From Neostapfia colusana (lineage: Eukaryota; Streptophyta; Magnoliopsida; Poales; Poaceae): a stretch of 64,000 bases of DNA. The notes beneath the pieces are model-generated. The model saw only the letters and a list, made by a program, of their open reading frames with translations. It was not told the origin of the DNA and did not search any database. The stretch spans positions 52,421,652 to 52,485,651 of the forward strand of contig JASWHV010000012.1 of NCBI GenBank assembly GCA_030760725.1, read 5' to 3'. Position numbers and translations under genes: made by a program. Below, piece by piece: positions 1 to 10,308 of this stretch (position 1 is the stretch's first letter; every line of letters starts with the position of its first letter).

Positions 1-353
1 ATCCGGGCCCACTCGATTTGTAGATGCATTCGTCTATAACTTAGACTCAATCCAACTCAAAATCCGAAAAGCCCAGCTCAATTTTCTGCAACAAAATTAA
101 GAATTGGGTCCGGCTTGAGCACGCGCTTGTGTGAGGCTAGGCGAGCGAGGAGGAGGAGCACGCGTGGGCCTCTGATTTTCGCACTGACTTAGTGAGTGGA
201 ATAACAACATACCTTATGTATAGGAGTTCCACTCCTGCAACTTCTATGTGGGACTAAACAAATTAACACCACTCTCTATTGCACTAACGGTCCTTTGAGA
301 TTTATTTGAATTTATTTCAGAATTACTGTTAGGCCTACCCTAAAATTCCAACA
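1..353 (-). repeat. Partial copia-type LTR (5' end of LTR on minus strand)
   Basis: Read on the minus strand, the segment starts at 353 with TGTTGGAATTTTAGGG, the usual start of many plant Ty1/copia LTRs. It continues with the plant-LTR phrase about a pale 'tagtcccacat' block and a 'ggagtggaactcc' block. The LTR runs off the left edge of the window, so neither its length nor its partner can be seen. The assignment rests on the terminal motif and general composition only; no coding region of this element is visible. Confidence 0.55.
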
Positions 354-858
354 GACAATACCTCAAAAAAACATAGCATACTGTTGTATGAAAAAAAGGC
401 ATATCTGAAGGAACATTAGATTTCACGTGCAAGATTGGTGATCGAGCTCTCACATGCCCCTTTGATTTGTCGTCTCATTTTTTGACATGGACGCCATAAG
501 CGCCTCCTTCAACCTCCAGTACAGTCCTGCCTCACAACCTCACACTTAGGTGCTGCCCGCAGCCTTCACTCACAACTCCAACCACAAATCCACGCATCTA
601 AAACAAAAAATCGCCGCCTTTGCTCTACCTAAATAAAAATCATTTAGGAACATCCAATAACAAGAGCACAGAAATCCAAGTCCAAATGCAGCTTCAAATG
701 TTCACTGCAGCCAGCAAACTCTTCCTCTTCGATTCCTGCAAGAACCTGAACGGAAGCTTCTGTCATACAGTCAAGAACCAAGAATCAAAGTGAGAATAGC
801 CAAATCAAAGCCTGAAATCGACAGGATCTAGGATCACCGAGTTAACAATCTTGACTCA
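354..858. other. Unassigned spacer
   Basis: About 500 bases of mixed composition between a copia LTR end and the start of an inverted-repeat element. I see no open frame of note, no repeat shared with the rest of the window and no RNA gene. It may be internal copia sequence too decayed to recognise, or a piece of another transposon. Confidence 0.4.
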
Positions 859-2126
859 CGCGTTTGGCATGGCTCCACTCCACCGCAAAGCAGCTGTTCT
901 CTAAAACTCTGGGATGGAACAAGTCTGATGTGGAGTTAGAGGTGTTAATGGTGGTGTTTAGCTAGAAAACTGTTCTCAGCTTCAGAAAAAGAGTTTTGAG
1001 GGTCTAATATCATTCTTACCCATGTTATACTGATTTTATATATTTTGAGAATAATAAACTGTATATAATCTGAAAAATGATGTAATTATATTATCTTGTA
1101 AAAAAATATTTTCTCATGCAACAATAATAAAGTGTATGTACCTATTAGCATAATAACAAACACCAACTACTAATGCAAAACATAAATCAAATAGGACTGA
1201 TATAATGAAATTGTAATAACCAAATATTATGTAAACAATATTAGGTGGGTAATCAACGTTCGACAGTGCAGCAAGCAATGTTCTAATGCAACAATACAAA
1301 TAAATTCTGCATAACTTGCATTATGGGATATACTGCCTTGTTTAATCTGTGCATACGTTACAATCACAGCAAGAATAAACAAGATATGGGCGCAGAAAAT
1401 AGTATTAATTCAGATTGCAGCGCAGGAAGTAGATTCAGGGCGAAGATCACATAATCCATCACCATTAGGTGAGCAATAAACAATAATCAGCAAGATTTAC
1501 ATCTCACCTGGGCGAACTGTGACCAGAAATAGGGAGGTGCAGCATGAAAGGCTAGCGGGGAGGAGGTTCAGCTGCCTACACTCGAACGTCAGGCCAGCAG
1601 GAGGAGGAAAGGTGGCGTGAGAACGAAGCGGTGGCAGGTCGCAAAAGAAGGGTGGTGGCTCACGGACGAAGCGGCGGCAGCTATGGACGAAGCTGCGGCG
1701 GGTAGCGGGTGATGGGCAGTGGCTCGCGGACGACGGGTGGTGGCTTGCGGACGACAGACGGCGGCTGGTGGACGAAGGGCAGGGCTGGTAGAGAAAGAGT
1801 GGCGACCGTGCGAGGCGACAACAGAGAGGAACGGTGGCGCAGCGACGGGTGAGGAAGAAACAAAAGAAACGAATCATTTTTTGTGTAACAAGGGGCAGTG
1901 GTGGGTACTTTTGATGAACTCCACGTCTTCTTCCAAATTTAAGAGTTCTGGATCTGAAAATGGGGTACTACATAAAAATGAACTAGAACTCTACAAACTC
2001 CAGGGAGTTCCCTTTCTCTACAAAATTTTGGAGTTAGAGTGTTTGCCATGCTTTGTCAACCTCCAAATTGTAGTTCAGCTCCAGAGCCATGCCAAACACG
2101 CCCTTAAGCCATGTCAAACACGCCTT
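859..2126. mobile_element. Candidate non-autonomous DNA transposon with degenerate terminal inverted repeats
   Basis: The left end carries GTTTGGCATGGCTC (about 863-876) and the right end carries its reverse complement GAGCCATGCCAAAC (about 2084-2097), so the segment is bounded by an inverted repeat. The right terminus is present twice in tandem (about 2085-2106 and 2108-2128, each 'gccatg(c/t)caaacacgcc' followed by ctta/ttta). TTA-like bases at the right edge would fit a PIF/Harbinger (Tourist-like) TTA target site, but no matching copy is seen at the left. The interior is AT-rich (1000-1500), then GC-rich and low-complexity (1500-1860) with overlapping Ser/Pro/Arg-rich frames that look non-coding. 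No transposase is visible. A hAT or other TIR element cannot be excluded. Confidence 0.4.
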
Positions 2127-2138
2127 TAGTTCACTAGC

Positions 2139-2975
2139 TCTTTCAAAGCTTATGCAAAGACTATAATAAAGAGGCTTGTTACTGAGAAGTATACTATAGG
2201 TGGTGTGCATTAGCACATTCTTAGGATGACGAACATGACCTCAAAACTAAAGACTATGGACTTGGGGTTTACGGATTAGTTCCTTATGCATCTCATCTTT
2301 GCGTCACTTCCTAAGAATTTGGAGGCATTCGTCATCAACTATATTTCATAGCCTGAGTGATGGAACATTGAAAAACTTATGGCCATATGTGTTCAAGAGG
2401 AGCACATCAAATACTTGTGTAATGAATCCCGTCAGTTACGTTAAGGGCAAGGATAAGGCTCAGATGAATTATTTTAACAATAATTCTTCTAATCAATATT
2501 TTAAGGTATATGGTACTAGACATAAGGTTGAGGATAAGGGTAAGTCACCTCAGCATCCACCTCAGAAGGATTTAAAGGTGGACAAAGATCAGTGCAAAAT
2601 ATGTAAGGAGAAGGGCCATTACCAGATAAATTGTGTTGCCTTTATGAAATGTGCTGCAAGAACGGTAATGATTTTATTACTTTTATTGATGATCATCTAT
2701 TTATAGATTATTCAAAATATACTTAGTGGATTTACTCAGGTCAGACTGTGTACATTTGTTATTCACTACAAGGGTTCTCTACTAGGAGGACCCTAAGAAG
2801 AGGGAAAAATCATTAGAGTTGTTAGTGGCATCAAAGTTAAAATTGAAGCCACTGGAGAACTCCTATTAGTTATTAGTAATGGATTTGTACCTCATCTTCA
2901 TGAGTTCTTTATGTACCATCTCTTAAGTGAAATTTGATTCCTGTATCGTGCTTCCGTAGTGATGGGTATGATTGT
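2139..2975 (+). pseudogene. Ty1/copia gag-protease fragment, degenerate, cut by element B
   Basis: Plus-strand frames read like the central and C-terminal part of a copia Gag. A stretch with LKTMDLGF and HLIFASLPKNLEAFVINY (2230-2330) is followed, one frame over, by a CCHC zinc knuckle CKICKEKGHYQINC (about 2596-2637). After that comes the start of the protease region around 2715-2975, where the phrase WIYSGQTV stands where copia proteases have a W-x-D/Y-S-G-A-T-type active site, then SLQGF and, at the very end, DGYDC. Several stops and at least two frame changes disable it. The 5' part of gag and any 5' LTR are missing on the left. The right end is a clean break into element B's LTR at 2976, so the rest of this copia element should lie beyond B, outside the window. 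Confidence 0.75.
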
Positions 2976-3228
2976 TGTCGAAGTGTTTTCCTGCAACACT
3001 TCCCCTGGTCTGCCGAAGCAGCCAGCGGAGGTTTTTTTTAGGAGGGGCTAGCGGTTTTGAGCGTCAAAGAACAATGGAAAGGATTTATGTGGTTCGGGCC
3101 GCCGGCCGCCGGAGCATAATACCCTACGTCCACGGGAGTACTTTGTTTTATTGCTTGCGCGTGTGAGAGAGTGATTTGGCTGGGTGTCGAACCAGAGTGT
3201 GAACCCTTTGCTGGGAAGCTGCCCCGGT

Positions 3229-3240
3229 CCTTTTATATCC
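3229..3240 (-). promoter_or_regulatory. TATA box of element B 3' LTR
   Basis: On the minus strand GGATATAAAAGG lies about 250 bases before the LTR end. The same position in the 5' LTR reads GACATAAAAGG (62220-62230). It orients the LTR as minus, in agreement with B's coding strand. Confidence 0.6.
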
Positions 3241-3659
3241 CAAGGCCAGAGCAGTTACAACGTGGCCCGGGGCCTGACAGGTGGCCCTGCGGATGCCTGT
3301 ACCCTATACATGAGCTAGGGCATTTACAACTATATGTAGCGTCTCTGTCGGAGTGAAGGCGCGCTGCCTGACACATCGGGCGCCTCTGACCGGGTAGCAG
3401 GTGATGATGAAGACCCCGTCTTGTTGCTGCGTCTTCTCACTCTGCTGAGGCCCTGTGCCATTGGGCGGTGCTGTTCTGCCGTCACGCCTCGCGGCCATGT
3501 CTTGTCACCATAATGGTGAGCGGGCGGAGGACGGAGGCGTGCGTCGTGAGCCATGCTTCTAGGGAAGGTGCGAGCCTTGAATGCATGGCCTGAAAGCGCA
3601 CCTTCCCCTTTACTCCATGGCTATCTGCCCGCTGCAGACTTGCGGAGTGGGGAGAGGTC

Positions 3660-4060
3660 CCGAGCCGTTGGACACGTGGCAGCACCGGAGCCTTCCCATG
3701 CTGGAGGTCGTGCCCGAAGCTGTAGGACATATGGCAACTCCGGAGCTCTCCTCGGTGGGAAGGGACGCCGGGAGTTGTTGCCCACATGGCAGCACCGGGG
3801 CCCTCCCATGCTGGAGGTCGCGCCCGGAGCCATAGGACATGTGGCACCTCCGGAGCTATCCTTGCCGGGAGACGTGGCTCGGAGGTTCTGGATACGTGGC
3901 AGTGCCGGAGCCCTCCCTGGTGGGAGGTCAGGCCAAGCACCATTGGACGCGTGGCGGCTCCAGAGCCATACTCGGCTTGTGGTAAGGCTCAGAGGTTGAA
4001 GTCACGTGGCAGCCTCGGAGCCCTAGCGCACGTGGTAGCCCTGGGGCTGTCGATGGGGCC
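3660..4060. repeat. 55-bp minisatellite array in element B 3' LTR U3
   Basis: The core (g/a)TGGCA recurs at 3676, 3731, 3786, 3841, 3896, 3951 and 4006, exactly 55 bases apart each time. Each unit contains the phrase 'gcaccggagcc' and 'ctggaggtc' or 'ggtgggag'. About seven diverged units are present. Open frames of 70-150 codons that cross this array on both strands are a by-product of the GC-rich repeat (55 is not a multiple of three, so the frame rotates) and are not genes. Confidence 0.85.
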
Positions 4061-4403
4061 CAGGGCACGTGGCTTATGCTAAGGCCCGGCTTAGCAGGAA
4101 GGCGGGGTCCAGGCTGTCTTTTACCCACTACGTGGGTGTACCCCGTCTGCAGGGTACCGACGGTGGCTCCCGGGCCCATGTCGGGGGAGGTATTGAGCCC
4201 GCAGGTTGGGCCCCCATCTCTCCCACGTGGTGGTTTTGAACCTGCGATTTGGGAACCGAAAAGGTGGCACGATTTTTGCGTAGTGGACGAGTGGATGTAC
4301 CTGGGAGACTAATAGGTTGCTCGACTTCGGCATAGAGGGCACACTCGGTCAATGAAGTAGTGTGTCATTGTGTCCACTCCCGATTTGACCGGTCACGATG
4401 GTG

Positions 4404-4720
4404 CAGTCGAGAGGTTGCCTCGGGGTAATTACTGCGACCACCCGTGGACCGCAGGAATACCGCGCTGCCTTCCTCGGGAACTGCCGGAAGTTCCCGAGTT
4501 TTTACTCGCCTGTCTCGCCGGTGTCTGACTGGTGGACCTGGGCCCTACCTGTCACTGGTGTGGGCAAGCGCTGAGGCGGCAAGCTCGAGGGGTTGCCTCA
4601 GGTCATTTACTGTGGCAACCGATGAGTTGGTCGCACTGCTCTCCTCGGGAACCACCAGATGTTCCTAAGAGGTTATCCTCCCGGCCCCTAGTCTACGAAG
4701 GGTGGACCTGGATCCAGCCC
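4404..4720. repeat. Diverged ~170-bp tandem duplication
   Basis: Two copies share the order: 'tcgag(a/g)ggttgcctc(g)gg', a 'taattactg'-like block, 'cctcgggaac', a 'gttcc' block and 'ggtggacctgg' (4532 and 4701). The spacing of the shared blocks is about 169-176 bases. This lies between the B 3' LTR and the start of the antisense transcription unit. No coding is evident. Confidence 0.6.
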
Positions 4721-4807
4721 ATCATTGGGGGAGGCGAATAGCTCATGTCATGCGGTGGTTGAAACCCACTCGCCGCGCCTGTTGCCCTGCCAGAGGCCGT
4801 GGTTGGG

Positions 4808-4816
4808 TATAAAAGG
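4808..4816 (+). promoter_or_regulatory. TATA box of a putative antisense transcription unit in element B
   Basis: TATAAAAGG on the plus strand, antisense to B, sits just inside the 3' LTR. Tat-lineage elements of grasses are known to carry antisense ORFs in this 3' region, reading inward from the 3' LTR. The placement here fits such a promoter; transcription is inferred. Confidence 0.45.
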
Positions 4817-5480
4817 AGGCCTTGCGGTGTAGGATGGCACCCCCTCACCATGTGGCCTTTGTTCTCTTCTTGCGCGCTTGAAGTCTATGCTTCCAGGCAC
4901 TTTCGTCCACCAGATGCCTTCTCACTGGTAGCCATCTTTGTCCACTCCTGCAAGATGTTCGTGTGTGTGCGGCCTTCGGTGAAGCTCTCTGGTGCATCCC
5001 TCTTCCTGACGGCCTCGGGTAGAAGCACAAGCCATCCTGATGGCGTGCCGGTGGTTAGGGAGGCTGTCGGGGACAGGGTCCTCGACTCGTAGTGAGCCCC
5101 TATGCCAGTGTCGAGTAGGGCATGTCCTCTAGGCGCCTTGCTGAAGGAGGGCTACCCGTCGGTACCGGAGGAAGGTTAGGTCCAGAGTGATCAAGCCTTC
5201 CTCCAGGTACTATTGTGGACAGCAAAATCTGTCATAGATGGTGTTTGGTCCACACGACACTGGATGTCACTGTTGCCTTGGTCCAACATGCGTTGCTGCT
5301 GTCCTCTGTCTAATAGCAGGTGACCGTCTCACTGTGCAGAGATCGGCTCGGGGGACAACCAAGCAGGCCACGGAGCAGGAGACTACTCGACTTGTAGTTG
5401 CTAAGTTCCTTAGTTGTCTTGTATCCCCTTTTGTATGCTAGAACTCCGTTATTAATGAAAGTACCTTTGTTTCAAGTCTT
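4817..5480 (+). other. Remnant of antisense unit: leader and 3' end, no intact ORF
   Basis: The segment follows the plus-strand TATA box. The only open frame of note is 4799-5092 (97 codons, no recognisable domain). Near its right end, 5440-5460 (AT-rich with 'attaatgaaag') resembles the 3' end of the antisense ORF at 10260-10330, and both are followed by the same 'ggtcc-ttagcag-gcaaggg' module. This suggests a transcription unit whose coding body was lost or moved to 9553-10260. Function cannot be assigned. Confidence 0.35.
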
Positions 5481-5511
5481 TCCTTATCCTGTGTTGTTGA
5501 TGTTGACTTCG

Positions 5512-6390
5512 GACCCTTAGCAGCACAAGGGTCCGGGATAACTTAGCCAAGGTGGGTAGCTCTTTGCCGACTCCTCGAGCTTGTTCCTCTGGGGCCTTAG
5601 CCACGTAAGGTCCTAGGACGCCCTGGTAGTGTGGCTACCATTCCTTCTAGATCTTCAGCAGGGCAAGGATTTGAAGGAAATTCAGTCCTTCTCCCCGGCT
5701 CCTTCCAGAGGGACACATGGCAGCTCCGGACTCAACCTGAGAAGGGCGACTCTACCCAGAGCCCAGGGCACATGTCAGCTCTGGAGCCATCCTCAGTGGG
5801 AAGGCGGCTCGGAGCCCAGGGCACATGTCTGCATCGGAGCCATCCTCAGCGGGGCGGCGGCTCAGAACCTAGGGACATGTGGCAGCACAAGAGCCGTCCT
5901 CAACAGGAAGGTGGCCCGGAGCCCAGGGACACGTGGCAGCACCGGAGCTGTCCTCAACGGGGAGGCGGCCCGGAGCCTAGGGACACGTGGTAATTCCATA
6001 CTTCACCCGACAGGGAGGCTTCTGTCCGGAGCCTTGTCACCTGCACAAACACTAGAGAAAAGTGGGTAACCGTGACGTTGTAGTTGTATTTTCCCTGTTC
6101 GCTGGCCCCATTATGGCTTATGGTCCTCGGCTAAGCTACGGGACCTGGGCAGTTCGGTGTAGTAGTGTCCGGACCATGGTTACCATCCATCCCAGGGCGG
6201 TGTGCCATCCGAGCCCCCAGCACTTGGGTGCTGCGCTGAAGAGGCAGAGTGTGCACAGATAGGGTACAGTACCAGGCTAAGGAGGCTACACACCCTGGAC
6301 CTCCCACTGGCAGGGCACTCCGAGGGGGGTGACCTTCTAGCACCACGGGACCCGAGCAGGATAGTAACCAAGGGATCCGGAGACAACACA
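5512..6390. repeat. Element B 3'-region module, copy 1
   Basis: First of three related ~0.7-1.2 kb modules. It begins 'cccttagcagcacaaggg', includes 'gtgggtagctctttgccga' and 'ctggtagtgtggctacca', then carries a 54-bp minisatellite not present in the other copies. It ends with sub-module X (6201-6382), marked by 'gaggcagagtgtgcac' and 'accttctagcacca'. Non-coding in appearance. Confidence 0.7.
5700..5995. repeat. 54-bp minisatellite array in element B 3' region
   Basis: The core ATGGC/ATGTC/GTGGC recurs at 5717, 5772, 5825, 5879, 5933 and 5987 (spacing 53-55). The unit carries 'ggagcc(g/a)tcctca(g/a)c(g)ggg' and 'cccggagcccaggga', the same unit as in the arrays at 3660-4060 and 62640-63040. 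Confidence 0.85.
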
Positions 6391-6551
6391 GGCGCCTCAG
6401 AAATTTCCACCTTGTAGCCGGACAACATAATTTTGTCCATGAGCGAGACGGAGAACACAACTATGTACACGTTGAGAGGCACACAAAAATATAGCAAGCT
6501 TGAAAGGAAAGCTGCAAAAATATAGATGTGCATAGGTAGGGCGAGAGAGCG

Positions 6552-7250
6552 CAAAGGTCCAGAACGACTTAGCTGACGTGGGTAGCTCTTTGCCAATGTC
6601 CCAAGCTTGTTCCTCAGGGCCCTTAGCAGCGTAAAGACCCAGGGTGCTCTGGCAGTGTGGCTACCACTCCCTCCGGGTTCCTTGCAACGCAAGGACCCGA
6701 GGGAAGTTCAACACTTGACATCAGCTTGTCGTAGCTGGCGCTCCGAGTTTTTTTCTTGCTGCTGCAACGGTTCGACGTCCTGCCCACGTGGTTCACCATG
6801 ACGGCCCCCTGGTAGGTGTGGCACTTTTGTTGGGGTTCACCTACCACCGGATGAGGCAGGACGGCAGCACCGGACCTCCTAAAAGGTCCGAGATGCCAAG
6901 GGCCTGTACAGACCTGCAGACATGGCAAGAAGAGGGAGTAGTCGTGCTGTCTAGTCACTCTTCCCTGTTTGGTAGCCTTACTGTGGCTTACGGTCCTCAG
7001 TTGTGGTGCGGGGCTTGGATAATTCAATGTGACTCGTCCAGGATATGGTTAGAGCCTTGCTCAGGGGTATGAGCCGTCCGGTTCCCCGGTACCGAGCTGT
7101 AGCGCTGGAGAGGCAAGATGTGCACGCTAAGGGTACGGAACAAAGCATAGAAGGCTACAAACCTTGAACCTCCCTCTAGCGTAAGCTTTTCGAGGGAGGG
7201 CCGCTAGGCACCACAGGGCCACCAGGCAATGAGACAACCAAAGATCCCAT
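6552..7250. repeat. Element B 3'-region module, copy 2
   Basis: Aligns with copies 1 and 3: 'gtgggtagctctttgcc', 'ccttagcagcgtaa', 'gctctggcagtgtggctacc', then a 'cgtcctgcccacgtggttcacc' block shared with copy 3 (about 10540), 'cttgctcaggggtatgagcc', and sub-module X at 7071-7248. No convincing coding. Confidence 0.7.
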
Positions 7251-7280
7251 AAATTGTGGTCAAGACTTTGCTTGGGAGTA

Positions 7281-7766
7281 TGTGCCGTCCGTCTCCCCCC
7301 TACCGAACCGTAGCGCTGGAGAGGCAGGGCACGCAAGCTAAGGGTACGGAACCAGGCAAAGCAGGCTACGCCGATGGACCTCACGTGGGTGTAAGATTTT
7401 AGGGGGCGGGACCATTGGGAGTCATAAGGCCCCCGAGCAACGATACAACCACAGGATCCCCGGGTAATCGACAGGTACTTCAAACAGACCCGCCAGTACA
7501 AGGATAGAACAGCTCCTGCTACGGTTGAACACAGGAAAAAGCAACTGGACACAAGGCCGTAGCGGTATAGAAAAAACACGAAAAGAGTGTTGGGAGAATG
7601 TCCTGAGTAACCTTGTCAGTAGACGTGTTCTTTCTAGCCCCCAGGTACTCAGCTGTAGCGCTGGGTAGGCAGGATGTACACGCTAAGGGTACGCAACCAG
7701 GCACAGCAGGCTACACACCTTGGACCTCCCGCGGGCGTTAACCTTTCAGCGAGGAGACCTTCCAGT
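7281..7766. repeat. Tandem pair of sub-module X (copies at 7281-7464 and 7620-7766)
   Basis: Two copies of sub-module X separated by about 340 bases, homologous to the pair at 10842-11022 and 11178-11352, which are spaced about 336 bases apart. Landmarks are 'gtgccgtccg', 'gctggagaggca', 'aagggtac', 'caggctac' and 'ggacctccc'. The second copy is cut after 'accttccag' by the copia fragment that follows. Confidence 0.7.
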
Positions 7767-8947
7767 GGCACATTCATGAGTTTTTACACGTTCTTCTCAG
7801 GGGGAATTTTATTTTTGAACTTTCTTACTCATTTGATTTTTGATTTCAAAAAGGAGAAGAAATTTGCTTTCAAAACTTTTCATGTGAATGAGCCAATGTT
7901 CGGATTCTAAGTGGTGTTGCCAATGCATTCATAAAGGGGGAGATTGTGAGGCCTGTGTGTGCTGAATACATTAGCAATTAGAATAAAATACCCGCTTTGG
8001 AGTGTCCAAACTTTCACTCACATGAGCTGCACGTGAGTCGACACAGTTGATCTTTACAAATGTGTTTTTGGGAGTAACTGTTACTCTTTACTCAGTTCAG
8101 ATTGTCCAAACTTTCTCAATGCATTTCAGGAGTAACTGTAACTGCAGATCAGCTGTTTTCATAGTGTTTAATTTTCAGTCACTTTGTTATTAACTTGCAA
8201 TGTTTTGAACTTGCTTCTTTGCTTATGGAATGTTTGCTTAGTATTATCTTACTAAGTTTTTGATGTGCTATGACTGATTATGGTGTTAATAATTGCTATG
8301 GTTTGCAACATGCTTATGTGAGGTGCTCATGTAAGTTGTTGTGGTTTTCGGACTAACGTGAGTCAAGTCGCGGACTTGTGCTTGAAAAAAGTGGATGTTT
8401 GTTCATATTCAGGTGTTTCTTGAGGCCAAGACATGGCTGGTGATGGAGATCCTTGAACTAGTCTTAGGGAGAAGACGAGGTTCAACAACCAAGTTTGGGA
8501 GAAACTGTGGTTGAGATTATCGGGAGGTCACGCAGCATGTTTGGGTCAAGAACAATTCATATGAAGGTGTTGTGAAATTTTTGGAACGTGTTTGCACGTA
8601 TGCAAGGGGTGCATGGATGCGGCTATATTGTTCCAAGGCGTGGTGAAGAGATATGGAAGTGAAAATATGTTTGAAAAGGTTCAACCGACTGGATTTTGCG
8701 CTCAGGCTGCGGCTGAGGGAGTTATTGTTCGTTTATGGAAAGTTTCGAGTTGGTTATAATAAGAATTCATGTTAGGCACGAAGTAGAGTCGTTTTAGCAA
8801 TGTTTGGGACGTTCCTAAGGCTTTTAGAAGTCTTAAGATTGCTTCTATCTGCGTATAAAAGAGTCTTGAGCAGTTTTGAAATGTTAGAGTTTGAATACAA
8901 GTAGTAGTAGGAGCCCTAGTTTGAATTGGGTTGGCCTTAGGGCTGGT

Positions 8948-8955
8948 TATATAAG
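8948..8955 (+). promoter_or_regulatory. TATA box of the copia LTR
   Basis: TATATAAG, about 60 bases before the polyadenylation signal at 9016, as expected for a short R region in a copia LTR. Confidence 0.55.
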
Positions 8956-9015
8956 CAAGGGAGGCCAAGGCTCATGTGGAGAACGACTTGTGGCTGCTTC
9001 TCTTGTGTTTCTATC

Positions 9016-9021
9016 AATAAA
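9016..9021 (+). terminator. Polyadenylation signal of the copia LTR
   Basis: AATAAA followed by T-rich sequence, correctly placed downstream of the TATA box in the same LTR. Confidence 0.45.
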
Positions 9022-9552
9022 ATTTATAGTTTATAGGAGCTTTGGTTCCTTGTTCGTCCGACTTGTTTCGGACAAGATTTTCCTTATCGAATTTCTGGAC
9101 AGACCGACGTTGCTTGGTATTTTGATCATAACTCACGTTTTACTGATCCAATTGCCATGATTCTTTTTTGGTTGTCTTAAAAACTTGATTTCAATCATAT
9201 GTGAAAATTTCACGGGTTTTGGATTTTTGGTTTTGGATCTACACGAGTTTCTTTGCAGCATTGCAGGTCTGTTTTTAAAATCGGGTAGAACAGATTGAGC
9301 TTCGTCTAGTCTTTTGATCATAACACAAGTTATTCTTAGTGTTTTTATGTAATTATTGTTGCAGTGGCTTAGTGACTTGATTCTCTATAATATCCCTTAG
9401 TTTAGTCATGTTTGAACACATCGAAAATAGTCGTACACATGGTTTATTTATCAGATCGATTTTCTGCCGAGGGGTTTTTGTAGCTTCCGCAAAACAAGTT
9501 TTAATCTACCATTCACCCCCTGGTAGATTTTCATATGCTCTTCGATCCTACA

Positions 9553-10260
9553 GACCTCCTTGCCGAAGCCAAAAGACTCCACGCCAAAGCCGATGCTCGT
9601 GCTGAAACTCTTTCGGAGGCGTGGGAGATACTTGTCCGGTGGGAGCGGGAGTGGTAGCTGCATGAGAGGGAGAGGGACCTCGACCTCCACGTTGCAGCTC
9701 AGAAGGCGGAGCGGGAGCGCTTGGGGAAGCAACTGCAGGACGTCCGTGAGCGTGATCCCACCACCTCATCCAAGGAGGCCTCCCTGAAGTGCCGAGCTGC
9801 GGAGCTGGCTGCCAGGGAGAAGGAGCTGGCGAACTAGGACCTGGTCCAGGAGCTGGCTGCTACTGCCAAGACAGTGGAGAACCTCCGGGCTTCCCGGGCT
9901 GTCAAGGCGGAGAGGTTCTGGTACTTCCTCGGCCGTGCGGACATGGCATTGGAGCCCTTCGGCTTCAGCCTCTTGCGCTCGAGCTGAGAGGTCCGGTGTA
10001 GGAGGTGAGCCAAGTGCTCCCTGCGCTAGACTCATCAGGAGCCAAGCTGCTAGTGCTGGACGGCATCGTCGGGGAAGAGCTGGAGGCCGAGGGCAAGGCC
10101 CTGGCTCAGCAAGTGGCAAAGCACGTGCTTCCGGAGCTGGGACCCCAACATCTCCCTCGAGCCGGTGGTGCAGGGTCCCATCGCAGACACGGTGGAGGTG
10201 GCCAGGACCACTGTGGAAGACACCACCAAGCTCGTAGCTGCGAGGTTCCAACGCCAGTAG
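9553..10260 (+). pseudogene. Antisense ORF (aORF) of element B, C-terminal coiled-coil part, degenerate
   Basis: Plus-strand coding, opposite to element B. From 9553 the frame reads DLLAEAKRLHAKADARAE and then long Glu/Arg/Lys/Ala-rich heptad-like sequence (HERERDLDL, AAQKAERERL, ELAAREKELA), i.e. a coiled coil. After about 9985 the frame changes, giving DSSGAKLLVLDGIVGEELEAEG (10024-10089), and changes again to SWDPNISLEPVVQG (about 10136-10180) and VAARFQRQ before a TAG at 10258-10260. Stops near 9654, 9836 and 9985 and the frame changes disable it. Composition and position match the coiled-coil tails of the putative gypsy-type transposon proteins (Pfam Transposase_28-like) that Tat elements of grasses carry in antisense; that match is from memory, not a search. 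The N-terminal part is absent, displaced by the copia insertion or lost earlier. Confidence 0.6.
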
Positions 10261-10308
10261 GCTTCTGGGGCTCTCTCTTGTCTTGTGTGTCCTCCAGCCC
10301 TTGTCTAG

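Larger units (their letters stand above)
2976..4300 (-). repeat. Element B 3' LTR (right limit approximate)
   Basis: From 2976 (TGTCGAAGTGT) the sequence is alignable, with considerable divergence, to the LTR at 61960-62640. Shared landmarks are a 'gatttacgtggttcgggccgc' block, 'ccctacgtccac', a minus-strand TATA box, 'gcctgacaggtggccc' and the ensuing 55-bp minisatellite. On the minus strand this is U3 (right) to R/U5 (left), ending in ACA at 2976. The right boundary is not determined: the partner LTR is broken by LTR F just after its minisatellite, so there is nothing to align beyond about 4070. I place it near 4300 only because composition changes there. Confidence 0.65.
7770..9552 (+). 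mobile_element. Truncated Ty1/copia element: 3' tail plus 3' LTR
   Basis: About 175 bases of internal tail (7770-7944) end in a polypurine tract AAAGGGGGAGAT (7933-7944), directly followed by an LTR starting TGTGAGGCC. This PPT-LTR junction is typical of SIRE/Maximus-type copia elements. The rest of the element, including all coding and the 5' LTR, is missing, and no target-site duplication is visible. The insertion sits between a sub-module X copy and the antisense ORF of element B. Confidence 0.65.
7945..9552 (+). repeat. Copia 3' LTR (right limit 9533 or 9552)
   Basis: A plus-oriented LTR with a TATA box at 8948-8955 and a polyadenylation signal at 9016-9021. The end carries the inverted pair AATCTACC / GGTAGATT around ATTCACCCCC (9503-9529), a signature near the 3' end of SIRE-type LTRs. 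The exact end is uncertain: TTTTCA at 9533 or CCTACA at 9552. The uncertainty matters because 'FDPT' codons in 9541-9552 could instead belong to the antisense ORF next to it. Interior is AT-rich and shows no gene. Confidence 0.6.

Noticed and set aside
1497..1877. 126-codon minus-strand open frame rich in Ser, Pro and Arg
   Set aside because: Low-complexity GC-rich stretch with open frames on both strands; no motif.
3660..4060. CRISPR-like repeated unit
   Set aside because: Units are contiguous and diverge gradually, with no unique spacers of fixed length; this is a plant minisatellite.
3553..4082. Overlapping open frames of 70-150 codons on both strands
   Set aside because: They cross the 55-bp minisatellite; GC-rich tandem units lacking stops keep frames open on both strands. 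No domain and no conservation beyond the repeat.
5629..6069. 146-codon plus-strand open frame
   Set aside because: Lies over the 54-bp minisatellite; repetitive low-information protein.
9541..9552. ATG-initiated start of the antisense ORF at 9536 (MLFDPT...)
   Set aside because: The same bases can be the end of the copia LTR (CGATCCTACA); I cannot separate the two, so the ORF is annotated only from 9553.
9766..10251. 161-codon minus-strand open frame
   Set aside because: It is the antisense shadow of the degenerate coiled-coil ORF on the plus strand.
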